Shown here in pieces: positions 1 to 11,671 of a stretch of 64,000 nucleotides of DNA. Source of the stretch: Notospermus geniculatus. Lineage: Eukaryota; Nemertea; Pilidiophora; Heteronemertea; Lineidae. The notes beneath the pieces were generated by a model that worked only from the letters and a program-made list of their open reading frames with translations, made no database searches and was not told the DNA's origin. The stretch covers positions 135,787-199,786 of the forward strand of contig NMRB01000300.1 in the NCBI GenBank assembly GCA_002633025.1, written 5' to 3'. The position numbers and the translations under genes were made by a program. Position 1 is the stretch's first letter; each line of letters opens with the position of its first letter.

Positions 1-79
1 TTTTTAGCCCGCTTGGCCCATAGGCCAAAAGGGCTTATGCTGTGCTTGGCGCCTTTAGTGGTGGTCTGTCGTGCGTTAG

Positions 80-119
<40 letters not shown>

Positions 120-333
120 TGTGTCCGTAAACTTTTCCCTTGTCAGATGGATAGCGCCTTCAGTTTTTGACTGATCATTTTCATATTGCATATGGGTGTG
201 TAGGAATCGCATCGCACCCAAAATCGAACTTGGCCTAGATTTTGTGGTCATACACACCCATATGCAATATGAAAATGATCCGTCAAAAACTGAAGGCGCT
301 ATCCATCTGACAAGGGAAAAGTTTACGGACACA

Positions 334-373
<40 letters not shown>

Positions 374-452
374 CTAACGCACGACAGACCACCACTAAAG
401 GCGCCAAGCACAGCATAAGCCCTTTTGGCCTATGGGCCAAGCGGGCTAAAAA
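1..452. mobile_element. Foldback element with two 201-base arms
   Basis: Positions 1-201 and 252-452 are near-perfect reverse complements around a 50-base loop. The ends are TTTTTAGCCCGCTTGGCCCA. Each arm carries a TGCG/CGCA microsatellite at mirrored positions (about 81-122 and 331-374). The left end coincides with the window edge, so the element may extend further. No coding capacity; the open frame across 196-570 simply reads through the arm. Confidence 0.85.
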
Positions 453-864
453 TTACGTAAGTGCAAGTGCTAAAGGGTTAATAAACCACATCGAATATCA
501 CCTCATCCTCAACACCTTGTCAGTTCCCCGGCTTTGTTCTCCCAGCACACCCTGTGACCTTGCCTTGTGAATTTCATCACCGTGAGACCAGCACTTCCGT
601 ATTACACACACAAAGGAAACAATTTCTGAAATTGCTTGTCAAAGACTGACTCAGAAAGACCCCACTCCAGGCAGCACCCCTCGGAGAATAACCTTGAAAC
701 ATCTTGTTGATGGAAAAAATTGATTCGAGCGTCTTAATAAGACATCATTATTATTGCAAATATAGGGTTATTCTTAAGTATAGCTGTTAGAGGAATCTAA
801 AGATCGAGTGGAGCGTCATAAACTTGTACTGTTGGGGAAGGTGTTTGTCACGAAAGGGGCTCAG
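453..864. other. No feature seen
   Basis: Unique-looking AT-rich sequence; no exon, RNA gene or repeat recognised. Confidence 0.5.
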
Positions 865-1290
865 CCTTGTGACAATTTTCTTGTGGAATTTTAGCTCCGC
901 TATAGAAAGCAATGGACAGTCACTTACATTGCCAGTCAAGGTGTAAGAATTTTCTTGTGGAATTTAGCTTTCTATGGGCAACTCCGCTATAGAAAGCAAT
1001 GGACAGTCACTTATATCGCCAGTCAAGGTGTAAGAATTTTCTTGTGGAATTTAGCTCTCTAGGGCAATCAGCTATAGAAACCAATGGATAGTCACTTGTA
1101 TCGCCAGTCAAGGTGTAAGAATTTTCTTGTGCAGTTTGTAGGGCAACTCCGCTATAGAAAGCAATGGACAGTCACTTATATCGCCAGTCAGGATGTAAGA
1201 ATTTTCTTGTGGAGTCTGGCTCTCTATGCGCAATCAGCTGTAGAAAGCAACGGACAGTCGGTTGCATTACCAGTCAAGGTGTAAGCAGCA
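865..1290. repeat. Tandem array, ~74-87-bp units
   Basis: Five units marked by ATTTTCTTGTGG at about 875, 949, 1036, 1121 and 1201, each with TAGAAAGCAATGGACAGTCA and CGCCAGTCAAGGTGTAAG. The GACAGTCA/AACTCCGCTATAGAAA portion resembles pieces near 45955-46060, so the array was probably built from a dispersed element. Confidence 0.85.
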
Positions 1291-1954
1291 AGGACACCAA
1301 CCTGAATTGCCCATTGAATGACAACCGACTTGCTCAGGAAAACTCACTCATCGAGGAGCACCTATAGAAAAGGGTTAGGATAGGCATCAGTGGGTGTCGA
1401 AACTACATTCTTATGATGGCAGGTGACAAATTTTCCACGATATACCACTCCAACGCTGTGACAGTGACAGCTGCTGGAGCTTCCAAGACACCACCTAAGT
1501 TGGTAAAAAGAGAACAACTTTATTCCATATTTTGTAATCTTGCATTCTCCGTCGAAATATCAACCGACACTTTGATACCAGATCAGCGTACATCAAAAAC
1601 GGAATTTTGAAAAATGGGATTGATTTTTCATCGTGCCGCCGCCATGATTGGCGACTTTAGCTGTCATCCTTTGTCACTTTGATTGACTAATTAATCTCCT
1701 TATTAGCCGTGCCTCATTTCTTCCAAGAGGATGGACATCTATTTGGGTGTTTTCTTCATTTTGTAAATTAACTTGGCGATTGCTTATGACAACCAATAGC
1801 CCAGAATAGTGCATTGCGATGCAAGTGTTTTTTTTCTTTTCCATTACTCATACTGTGTTCTTGGGTAATGTAGCCTTTTTTTTAATGTAGGGCAAGAGTG
1901 TTGTGCTTTTATAAGGCACTCACTGCTGAAAAGCGTCTCACACCACTGCGCATT

Positions 1955-2165
1955 TGGGAGTTTGAGGTCCATGACATACGGTGCTCCTTCACGTGAGCGT
2001 TTTCAACCGGAAGTTGGCTCACAATGGGTAATTTACCGTTGCTGGTTTCCTAACAGCATACACCTCGACCAGGAACACAAACGACTCCCAATCGTTTTCA
2101 ACCGTAAGTTGGCTCTCAATGGGAATTTATCATTGTTGGTTTCCTTGCAGCTTACACCTTGACTA
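1955..2165. repeat. Dispersed GTTGGCTCTCAATGGG repeat, two tandem copies
   Basis: Two copies of a unit with GTTGGCTCWCAATGGG, AATTTAYCRTTG and GGTTTCCTWRCAGC. Related pieces are at 4205-4265, 19738-19800, 26200-26265 and 42733-42780. Confidence 0.65.
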
Positions 2166-2177
2166 GTAACACAAATG

Positions 2178-2395
2178 ACGGGTTCGAATCCAGCGTAGGC
2201 CATATGGGATTAATCATCCCTGGCCCTCCATGTCCGTCGCACTGGACAGTAAGCTGTGGTGCCTTGCACCTTTGGCTTGTGCCTTTGCAATGACAAGTAA
2301 AGGACCCCGTTGAGATGGCCTCTTCCTAACTTACCAGGGCCAATAATGCTTTGGCTTCAGCCCTGATGGAAAATCGAATACAAATACCCAAAGAC
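2178..2395 (+). mobile_element. SINE-like element, family A copy 1
   Basis: Starts with a B-box-like GGGTTCGAATCCAG, continues through GTAAAGGACCCCGTTGAGAT, and ends TACCAGGGCCAATAATGCTT before TTCAGCCCTGATGGAAAATC. The same order is seen at 13285-13490 (plus) and, reversed, at 8195-8420 and 53056-53245. Confidence 0.7.
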
Positions 2396-5189
2396 ACCCT
2401 CGAGCCAGAATGAACCCAATACCAAACACTTCCTCGACAACCCGAAATGGACTGCCTTGAACTAGACACCCGACCTTGAAAAGTATACCACAAATCGATA
2501 GAACAGACGACCATCCCGAATGTAAACACACTCCAGAGTTGCAAAATCAACATTGTCTGTTCCAATACATGGTAATGACAACTTTATTGCCATTGAAACA
2601 CAAGAGTGACTCATTAAATATCCAACGGAAAAGGAAACATATCGTTGCGTACAGCGACATTTTTAGGTTTGATTAAAATTAAATAGTTTCTAATAGGAGA
2701 CGAATTATTTGAGAGCATATTGAGACAAGGGAGTAGTTTCTGTGGTTCGTCACAAGGGCTGAAAGTCTTGGTTTGATTCTAGTGGTGCAGCGTGCGGCCT
2801 TGAGGTGCTCCTCTAGAATTTTCTTGCTCTTCAATGGACCTTTCCAATAAAGATGGTGGCCTACTAGTTCTCCTGCATGATGTTGCAGCCATTCATTGTC
2901 CACAGTAACACTAAACCACGCATCCTCTCAGACAGTGAAAACCTTTCAATGGGCATGCCGAGCTTCCGTCGGCTTTCGTCAATCGCATAGCTAACTTCCC
3001 ACAAACCACCGGGGGTCAGAGTATGGCGATGTATCCGAACATCAGGGCGTTCCTGGATGCAACTTGGGCATGCGGAGTGCACTGCACAAGGACACACCAG
3101 AAAAATCACGCCAATAGGTAGGGACCTCAAAGTCCGGACTTGATATTCTAATAACAACGGCCACAAAATGCCGTGGAGTACCTCCTATAAGGAGACAGAA
3201 GACAATCTCATCAATAGGTAGTGACCTTTCCGCCCAGACTTTATATTCTCATAACTACGGCAATAAAATGTGATGGAAATGTCACACAGGACCACAAATC
3301 AGAGGATTCTTTTGGTACGATGCACTTCTTACTTAAAACACCCTCATGGGACTTATAACTACAATGAATGACCAGCCTATGTATATAGATATTACTGTTG
3401 AACGACTTTTGCATATAGATACTAGTATTTTTCATCTGGTTCCATGATAAGTTGACAGTACAACTACCATGCATATCTAACAGTCGTACTGTGCAGCCAC
3501 AAGTCATATGGGAGATACGGAGATGGCGTAGAGAATGAACATAAATGACTCCAGTTCTGTAGCTTGGACGATGTGCGACAAGGGAGTGATAGAACTCTCT
3601 CGCACACAAGAATGTTATAATGGGGTTGCGGTGGGTTCTTACATGTATTCTGTAGTGTCCACTACATACTGAAGTGTCCAGATGGCTGTTAACCTTAGCC
3701 ACCGGCCTACCATACCATTCCAAGTGACAAACTCAACTCCCTAGATCAGTTTGTAGTGCGGATGATGTTCGACAAGGGAGTGATAAAACTCTCTCTCACA
3801 CAAGGATTTTAATAGGATTGCAATGGCATTCTTAAGCTTGTCTTCTGTGCTGTCCAGTGGATAACTTCACAATGTTAATGAACTCCCTGGGTGAGCACAT
3901 AGAGAAATTCAAATTTACCCTGCAGTCATCATCGCCATGTGCCAGCCTCTGGCACAAGTAGCTTGAATTAGGCACCGTTTGGGCCACTGCAACATGTTCA
4001 GGCCTCCGCAGCAAGACACACATTGGCTCAAAGATAGTGAGGCCTGTTTGCTTCTAGACACCATCTACCCTCCAAGATTAGGTCATCCTGTCTTCGGCCT
4101 GTGGTCCACCTGGATTCAGTGATGCTGCAACGATGAGACTGGCCAACTACCTCACACTTCTTGCAAGTTCAAACCTAAAGGCACTGCCCCAAATAAGAAC
4201 TTTCTCAAGGAAGCTGGCTCTCAAAAGGAAATTTACCATTGTTGGATTCTTTAAGGCTTATGCTGAAAATGACGCAAATGACTGCCCATAGTTTGGCTTG
4301 TGCTGAAAAGACACAAATGACTGGCCACAGTTTTCGGTGGTCGAGCTGCCTGTAAGAGCCAACAGGTGTGTGAGAACTCACACCTGGAGAAGCACCTTCC
4401 CACATCAAGACCCACTGCCTGACAATCCTGTACATAATGGCTAATACATGGCCATGTTCATTTGATAATATGTGAACTGAAGCTGAAAGTGACAAAGGAC
4501 ACATTCATAAGGAAATGAAGAGAACATACCCATAATTTGGGGAAATCCAAAAAGCCTATCATCAGTGTCTCATGATAATCCAAAGTCAGCTAAAATCCCA
4601 GATCGGCCATATCCGATATCCATGTGGAGGAGTTGAGTACTAATTAAGTTACATCCTAATTAACTTTGATGGTAATTAACAACAAGGGGAGGTCGTGCCT
4701 CGGTCAAGAAGCTCACATGACAATTTTTGAAATGGCCTCTTTGGAGAATCGATGACTCTTGTCTGAATTTGTCAAGCGAGAGTGAAAATTAATCCAAAAT
4801 GAAATAACACTTGAAAAATTATCCACAGAAGACTATCAACTACATTGCAGAATGATCCCGACCCGTTCACATGGCACTGTTCTCTCATCAAAATGCGGGT
4901 ATGGATTCATTGGAAACCTGTCAGCCTGCAACGCTAGCTGTTGCTGGCGCTAGATGACTGAGATGCGAAACTGAGTAAAGATCCGACGGCTTGGCGGGAG
5001 AGCCCAATAGCGTCTCAGGAGGGGTATTATGGGATTGATTGAGCACTTTATACGGCCATTTGGTCTTTTGTTGTAATAAATTCTACTTGGTTTGTAAACT
5101 AACTGTATTGGATACAAACTGCTACCGTTGTTAGACTGGTTCCCTAGCCACACTTTTTGGCAGGTGCCCTCTCCATTCTCAGATATGCA
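2396..5189. other. No gene recognised
   Basis: Non-coding by eye: frames of 60-160 codons occur but resemble no family and have no splice context. It contains a GTTGGCTCTC-family fragment (4205-4330) and near-duplicate patches around 3560-3600 and 3770-3810 (a GACAAGGGAGTGATA word). Confidence 0.5.
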
Positions 5190-6060
5190 AATGAATTGTG
5201 AATCGAGAGCTGAGTGGTACGGCATTGGTGAATACATGTACAGCAGAAGGAAACTGCAGAAGCCAGAGCATACCAATGCTGTTGAAGAGAGTTGCCCTCT
5301 CTATCATATGGAAATGGGTCCGACTGATGATCAAACATGGAATCTCAGAACTGATGGGACCCTGTGGAAGGGAGTTGCCTTCCTATCACATGGAAAATGG
5401 GTCCAACTGAGGATTGAATGTGGGACCTAAGAACTGACAGGGGCCGATGTTCCAACTGCCCCAAATCTGACATCTCAGATGTTGCAAGATGGATGGAGGA
5501 AGAGCAAGGGCTGTGGAGCAGAAAGAAATGGCAGCACCAAGAGAAGACCAACGCTGTGGAAGAGAGTTGCCCTTCCTATCACATGGAAAATGGGTCCGAC
5601 TGAGGATTAACGTGGGATCTAAGAACTGATATGGGCCAATTTTCCTAGTGCCCCAAATCTGACAGCTCAGATGTTGCAAGATGGAGGAGGAAGAGCAAGG
5701 GCTGTAGAGCAGAAGGAAACAGCAGTGCCCAGAGAAAACCAACGCTGTCAAAGAGAGTTGCCCTTCCCTCTCACATGAAAAATACGTCGACTGAGGATTG
5801 AATGTGGGAAAGAACTGACAGGGGCCGATGTTCCCATTGCCCCGAATCTGACAACTCAGATGGATGGAGGAAAAGCACAGACTCTGCAGCAGATGAAAAT
5901 GGCAGAGGACAGAGAAAACCAATGCAGTGGAAGAGAGTTGCCCTTCCAATCACATGGAAAATAGGTTGACTGAGGATCGAACGTGGAGCCTTCGACTGGC
6001 AGGGGCCAATCTTCCCACTGCATCAATCTGCAAGACGGATGGAGGAACATCAAGGGTTGT
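5190..6060. repeat. Tandem array, ~180-190-bp units
   Basis: About five units marked by GAGAGTTGCCCTTCC near 5284, 5561, 5753 and 5932 (a short unit at 5368), each followed by CACATGGAAAATGGGTC, GGGGCCGATGTTCC and GATGGAGGAAGAGC. The long minus-strand frame at 5386-5949 is a by-product of the repeat, not a gene. Confidence 0.85.
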
Positions 6061-7465
6061 CAGGGGAGTGGAATGGAAATAGCAGTGCCTGTGTTGACGT
6101 CAGTGGTTTTTAGAAAATATGTGATATTTGGTTGAAAATCTCTTGAGCAACTGCCAATGATGATTCCTTCCTGGTGTCAAACCCAAACGAAACGTACACC
6201 AGCACTTTCTTTCAAAAGAGGCTCCCCGCTTGATCACAAGAGATAGGTTTGAGAGTAATTTGACCGCAGAAACGACAGATGCAGATGTTTTCATCCCGAG
6301 ATGCTCTGATTGCCCGACCGAATAATCGCTATAAATCTGAAAACCATCGATTTGAAATTTACCTTTAATTGGATAGAAAATACTTGATATCTGAAATCTT
6401 GGATTAGGGACGAATGGATATTCGAAAATCGGCGATCGATGGACGAATTGTGTATCGGCATTTTTCTTGCGTAAAATGAATTTATCAAGAAATTGGGTTT
6501 GACAAATCCCGGTCGAGTGGAAGAGGTTGGTCGATAAGATCTTTAACTTGTTGGGGTCGATGCATGCCAGGATCAAAGATAGAAGAAACAGGGTAGAATT
6601 TCACAGAGTCCAAAAATATATCTACGACATTACGAGCAGCATTTCAATAAACACAGTGGAGTTGAATTTCACAGAATCCCAAAAAAAATTAATTTCATCT
6701 ACGACATTACGAGCTGACATTTTAAGTATGTGCAACCAAGATGTCGTTTGAAGTCGCGCATATTTTTTGTCAACCGAATATTCATCTGAGGACTTCATGC
6801 ATTCATTTGAATAAACTTCCTCTTATCCTATTAAACTTCACAGCCCATCTGATTTATTAAGCACATTTTGTAGATTATTATCTGGCAAGATGTGCATCCG
6901 TACTGCCTCAGAAGTTCTCTAACTTGATCAGACCTGCGCTAATTTGACAGCCGTCTTTACAAGTCGATAACGACACAATCAAATAAACTGTGTAGTAATT
7001 AACCAATGATGCTGAAGCAGGAGAGACAAGGACAGGATGTTGTGACACATTGGGGAATTTCAACGCACAGGACGATCAGTACATAATTCAGTTACTACAG
7101 TCTACGCCATATTGGAACCGGTACTCCCCTTGGCTGTTGTTGTACATACATGTATTATGAGGCCTACCAAGCCTTTCATTATTGCCCTCACATTCAACAC
7201 AGGCATACTTTGATATTTTTAGGGTTAGCTCTGTGATCCCATTATGTCCCATCTTGAAGATCCTGAGAGTATTTTTGTTATGTACACTTACCTGGCTTCC
7301 TGCCATCTACACCATTCACGTTTGCACCGCAAACAGTTACCATGGTTGTACAAAAGGCCATCAATGCCTCTGCTTTGCCTCTTGAAATACTTTTTATTGT
7401 AAAGTTGTTCAACGAAAGGAAGTGATCCAGTCGTTTGTTCAGGAGTTACAACACTTTGTGTTTTC
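6061..7465. other. No gene recognised; one local duplication
   Basis: A ~73-bp direct duplication at about 6595-6715 shares GAATTTCACAGA and CTACGACATTACGAGC. A 158-codon minus frame at 6100-6576 has no recognisable domain. Confidence 0.45.
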
Positions 7466-7652
7466 AGTTTGGCCACCTGGTGGCCAAGCTACGATTCAGA
7501 CTGAAACTTGGTGTCTGAGGTCATGTGACCTGGGGGAAGTTGTATACCAAATTTGGTGTTCATACCCCCAAAACGTGCCCTGCTAACGGACAACAAAGAC
7601 AGATGACAGCAGACCCCACACCTCAACATAAGCTCACCAGGTGAGCTAAAAA
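7466..7652. mobile_element. Short element with palindromic ends
   Basis: Left side TTTGGCCACCTGGTGGCCAA and right side AGCTCACCAGGTGAGCTAAA are each palindromes. The right end AGCTAAAAAT resembles the AGCCCG...CTAAAAA end of the foldback at 1-452. Confidence 0.5.
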
Positions 7653-8194
7653 TCATGACGATGATTCCTCTTCACTTTTCAAGGAGAAATCATGCCTGAA
7701 AATAGATGAGGTCGGCTGTGACATGACAGGCACTAACCACATGATGCCTGTCATTTTGTCAGGTACAAACTCGGATTTTTTATTACAATATTCCGTCATG
7801 TGTCAGACAGTTAATCCAAGGTCTCTTGAACAAAATAATCCCTCATCTGACATTATGTCATGTACAGATCAAAATGCTATTTTCAGACTCGGGTGACGGT
7901 TGAGGTTCACGCAAAAACCGCAGCAGTTTTCACCCTCTGCATAGCTGATTTACAAGGATACCTCACTTGCGGTGATCAACAACCCACGCAGGTACATGGA
8001 CTAAACAGGCTTCACTCACAGCTGCACATGTCCGAAATACCTTATGCCCCAGGCATGGAGTTCACCCCACACGGAAAAAGTTCAGCCAGTACTGAGCTTC
8101 TCTGTATGTAAGTTCCTGGCATTTGCTATAGAAAACAATGTTTTTTACGTCCATTTCTCCATGGTGCCATCGGTCTGCCAAAACAAGGGGGGTT

Positions 8195-8420
8195 GTACTT
8201 GATATTTCCGTCAGGGCCGAAGCCATAGCATTATTGGCCCTGGTAAGTACGGAGGAGGCCATCACAAGCTACCCATGTTCCTCACTTGGATGGGGTCTTT
8301 TACTTGCTCTTGCCCTTGAGTATTTTACTTGCCCTTGCAAAGAAACAAGGTACATTAGAGGCACCACGGTTTACTGTCCCCTTGGATCCGGGCCTGATTA
8401 CAAGAGACTCAACATGTGAA
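8195..8420 (-). mobile_element. SINE-like element, family A copy 2 (reverse)
   Basis: Begins with CCGTCAGGGCCGAAGCCATA, GCATTATTGGCCCTGGTAAG, the complement of the family 3' end, followed by the ACTTGGATGGGGTCTTTTAC block. Confidence 0.7.
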
Positions 8421-8879
8421 TCAGCTCAAACCTCCTTCGTCTTTCTGCTGCCAACAACAGGGTGCATCTTCATAACATTTCCGCACCAGCCCTCTGCCCC
8501 TGTCTGACAACGACATGTACACAATTTATCAGTACGCTGGGTAATCTTCACGTCACGATGGGTCGTGACGATGGTGGCTACGGATAGCATCATCGATGAT
8601 GCTGATTGACAGCTCTGACATCCGTTCATCACTGTTCATGTTGAATCAGAATCAACAAGCTGGATGTCACATCTTCTTCATCTGCGAGAAGGGGTGGGTA
8701 GCCCACGGCATTCACCTGATGCTTTTATGAAGAGTACAGGACTATTTTTGTGTGTTTCACTCTGCGTTCGGCAGTATATTTGTAATTTTCCTCCATGTAG
8801 CTTCCATACAATGGGCACATCCTGAACTTGCACCGCAATTCAGACAAGTGTGCAGAAGCCGTCAGGGGCACAACACCAA

Positions 8880-9680
8880 CTGCATCCGTGAGCCCGACAG
8901 GCTGCATCCTTTAGAAGGGAGGCGTAGTCCTTGGCATTCACCTACCAACCATCTATCTTCTAGGAGTATGGGCCTACCTCGCGGAGTCAGTGCAGCACCA
9001 ACTGTGCCCATGGGCCCAACAGGCTCCGTTCTTTAGAAGGGAGGGGCAGTCCTTGGCAATCAGCTACCAACCATCTGTACCTTCTAAGGCCCCTTTTACA
9101 CTACGTGTTTTCAACCGTGCTCGACCCGGGTCGAGCACGGCGCGGCAAAAAAGGTGATAGTGTAAATGGGTTGGCACGGCACAACTGGGCTCGGCACGGT
9201 GCTACTTTCATCCGGGCCGAACCCCCCAACAAGAGGTGGGTTCGACCCGGGTCGAGCACGGTTCCGCTGGAAAACTGCACAGTGTAAACACGCTACTGGG
9301 CTCGGCCCACTTGAATGACTCGCCTTTAGTGAATGCGCATGCTCATTTATCGGCCTTGAACTCAATACGTCATTGCCGCGAATGATCATGGGCGCCGCCA
9401 TATTGAAAATGACGGAGATTTCGTACCTCTACAGAAAGGAGAGCCAGCGATTCAGATATTGGCACGGTTATCATGGTTCAGTGTAAATGGGGTAAAATGC
9501 TCTTTCTGAGGCGGGACTGGCCCGGGTCGAGCACGGCACGGTTCGTCCAGGCCAAAATTCTGCGTAGTGTAAAAACGGCTTAAGAGGAGTACAGGCCTAT
9601 TCCTTGTGGAGTGAGGGTAGCATCAACTGTGTCCATGGACACAACACACCTCATCCTTTTGAAGGGTGGGGCAGTCTTGA
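8880..9680. repeat. Tandem ~110-bp array split by a MITE
   Basis: Units share CAACAGGCTCCGTTCTTTAG, AAGGGAGGGGCAGTCCTTGG and CTACCAACCATCT. Two units lie at 8880-9087. The third continues after 9580 with AGAGGAGTACAGGCCTATTC. Confidence 0.75.
9088..9580. mobile_element. 493-bp MITE with TAA target duplication
   Basis: Ends GGCCCCTTTTACACTACG and, reversed, AGCCGTTTTTACACTACG. Flanked by TAA on both sides (9085-9087 and 9581-9583). The interior has repeated GTCGAGCACGG and CGACCCGGGTCGAGCACGG palindromes and is unusually GC- and CpG-rich. A three-base TWA duplication is typical of PIF/Harbinger-type elements. No transposase frame. Confidence 0.75.
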
Positions 9681-10272
9681 CATTCAGCGACCGGTGTCAG
9701 ACGTACAGTTGAAATAACATGACGCCAGTGCAATAAGTATGCAATGTCATGGCTGTGTCAGGACATCACCTTTTCTAGTGAAGCGGTAGAATGCAGTAAA
9801 ACGCAGAATAAAACCCCAGTCTTTCTGAGGTTGCTAATGTTCTTAAAGCACTCAATTTATGCATGCACTGTTTCCTTCCAAAAGAGTAATGGTTTTAATA
9901 GCTGTCTTTCCATTTGCAAGTCATATGGGTAAGAAACAAGCTGCTACACAGATGGCTGGTAGGGCTGATTTAATAGCTGTGAGCTTGTTTTCAGACCCCC
10001 GGGTATGATACCGTAGTCATGGTAAGGCAGTTAGAGTGCACGCATGCCGTCATCATATCTTTCGCGGCAACAAATTATGGGGTGTATTAGAAACAGCCTT
10101 TATGGGATGTTCTCAAATCGTACATTAATAACCAAGCTGCGGAACTAACACTGTGATGTGTTGCCATGACTGAGTTATCAAATTTGCCATTGTCTAACGC
10201 TCCAGCTCCGCAATAAACTGAGGTTGGTGAACCTTGTTAAAACTTACGAATCCGGATACAAGTAAAGTTTAC

Positions 10273-11671
10273 TGAGGCCACGCCAATTTCTTTTCTTGCA
10301 TAGCGGGCAGGTCTGCCAGAAATGGAATGTAGGAGGGAGGAATAAAAATAAAAATAAAAGTCCATCCAATTGACAATTTTTTAAATTTTCACAGTTGTGT
10401 CGAGAACAAATTGTAGGCGGTGAAAATAAAAATAAAATTTTAAGGAAAAAGACAAATTGAACTGCAAGATGGTTTTAAAGACATGAAAGAAGGAAAATTC
10501 AATAGGGCTTTTTGGTAGGCATATCAGGAATAAAGTAACACTACAGAGTTAAATTTATTTTATTCCGATACTACTACATGTATAAATCGCAATAATGAAT
10601 TACATTAATACTCTGGATGGATGACAAGTCTAATGTATTCGGTGTCCAACATTTCCATCACAGAAACAGGACTGACTGCATCTCTACACATTACCTGCTG
10701 TGAAAGGCCTCTAGTCATTCATTAGACTCCACAAGTGAATTCAAATTTCCCGCCTATTACACCATATTAAAGCAAGGTATTTTCTGATTGGCTTCTGCGA
10801 TTTCTGATAACTTGGCCCCAAAATGATTAATCTAAGTAAAGCTTGCAATTAAATCAACAGCATACTGAACAAAAGACCCAATTTCAGCCTCTCATAGTGT
10901 CCATCATAGCTTATTTCTGCTCATTAGGTCAGACCGGCTGACCAGAAACATCGTAGGTACACACTTGGCGGGAAGGCAACTCTGGGGGCCACTGTCGCTT
11001 GTAGCCTATTCACACAAAACAAGTAAATATATCTTCATAAAAATGACCTAGACGGGCAAGCGTTATGTCACTGGAAAGGAAATTTCATCAGGAATCCAAC
11101 CAAACAGTTTTTGAGGCGATTTCTTTCCATCCCAGAGAAATAAAACCAAAAGTTCAGGACACTGTAGAGGTGAAAGCTATCCTCAAGTCGGGATCGTCGG
11201 TAACCCGCCAGTGCCTTGGAGACATCCTTCCACCCCAGTTATCTCCGCCGATCTCGGAGATTACTAAGAAGAATTTAATGTAAGTTTAGTCAAAAGGGCA
11301 CCAAGGCACCTGGAGGAAAGGGCACGGCAAAGTATTGCCTTCATACGTCTTGAAGTCGATAGGGCATCACGGCAGTTGCGCGGGGCACGACGGCGAAATG
11401 CCGTCGTGAAATTCGCACCCTGTGTTGCTCGATTTCAACAACTTTACGTCAAACTTCTCGAAGAAATGCTACGAAAACACAGTTTAAGTGACAAATGTCA
11501 GACTGTATTTTAAAAACAAAAACACTAGATAATATTTTCGGCGCATACTTTGAAAATAAAACAGAAAATATTCACGAATCTTTTCGGCGGGAATTTTAAA
11601 AACTTTCCACTTTTCCGGGGCGAATTGTCGGCGGGCCCGCTATGCAAGAAAAGAAATTGGTGTGGCCTGAG
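10273..11671. mobile_element. ~1.4-kb non-autonomous TIR element
   Basis: Left end CTGAGGCCACGCCAATTTCT continuing TTTCTTGCATAGCGGGC; right end reversed reads CTCAGGCCACACCAATTTCT then TTTCTTGCATAGCGGGC. That is about 37 bases of inverted repeat with two or three mismatches. The interior is AT-rich with AAATAAAAATAAAA stretches. A 72-codon frame at 11065-11283 has no recognised domain. I could not define a target duplication. Confidence 0.7.

Noticed and set aside
3241-3723. 160-codon minus frame
   Set aside because: Contains no recognisable domain and overlaps locally duplicated sequence; treated as chance.
5386-5949. 187-codon minus frame with internal repeats
   Set aside because: Falls wholly in a ~185-bp tandem array; peptide repetition follows the DNA array, and related frames shift between units.
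6100-6576. 158-codon minus frame
   Set aside because: No recognisable domain, no splice context, composition like the surrounding non-coding DNA.
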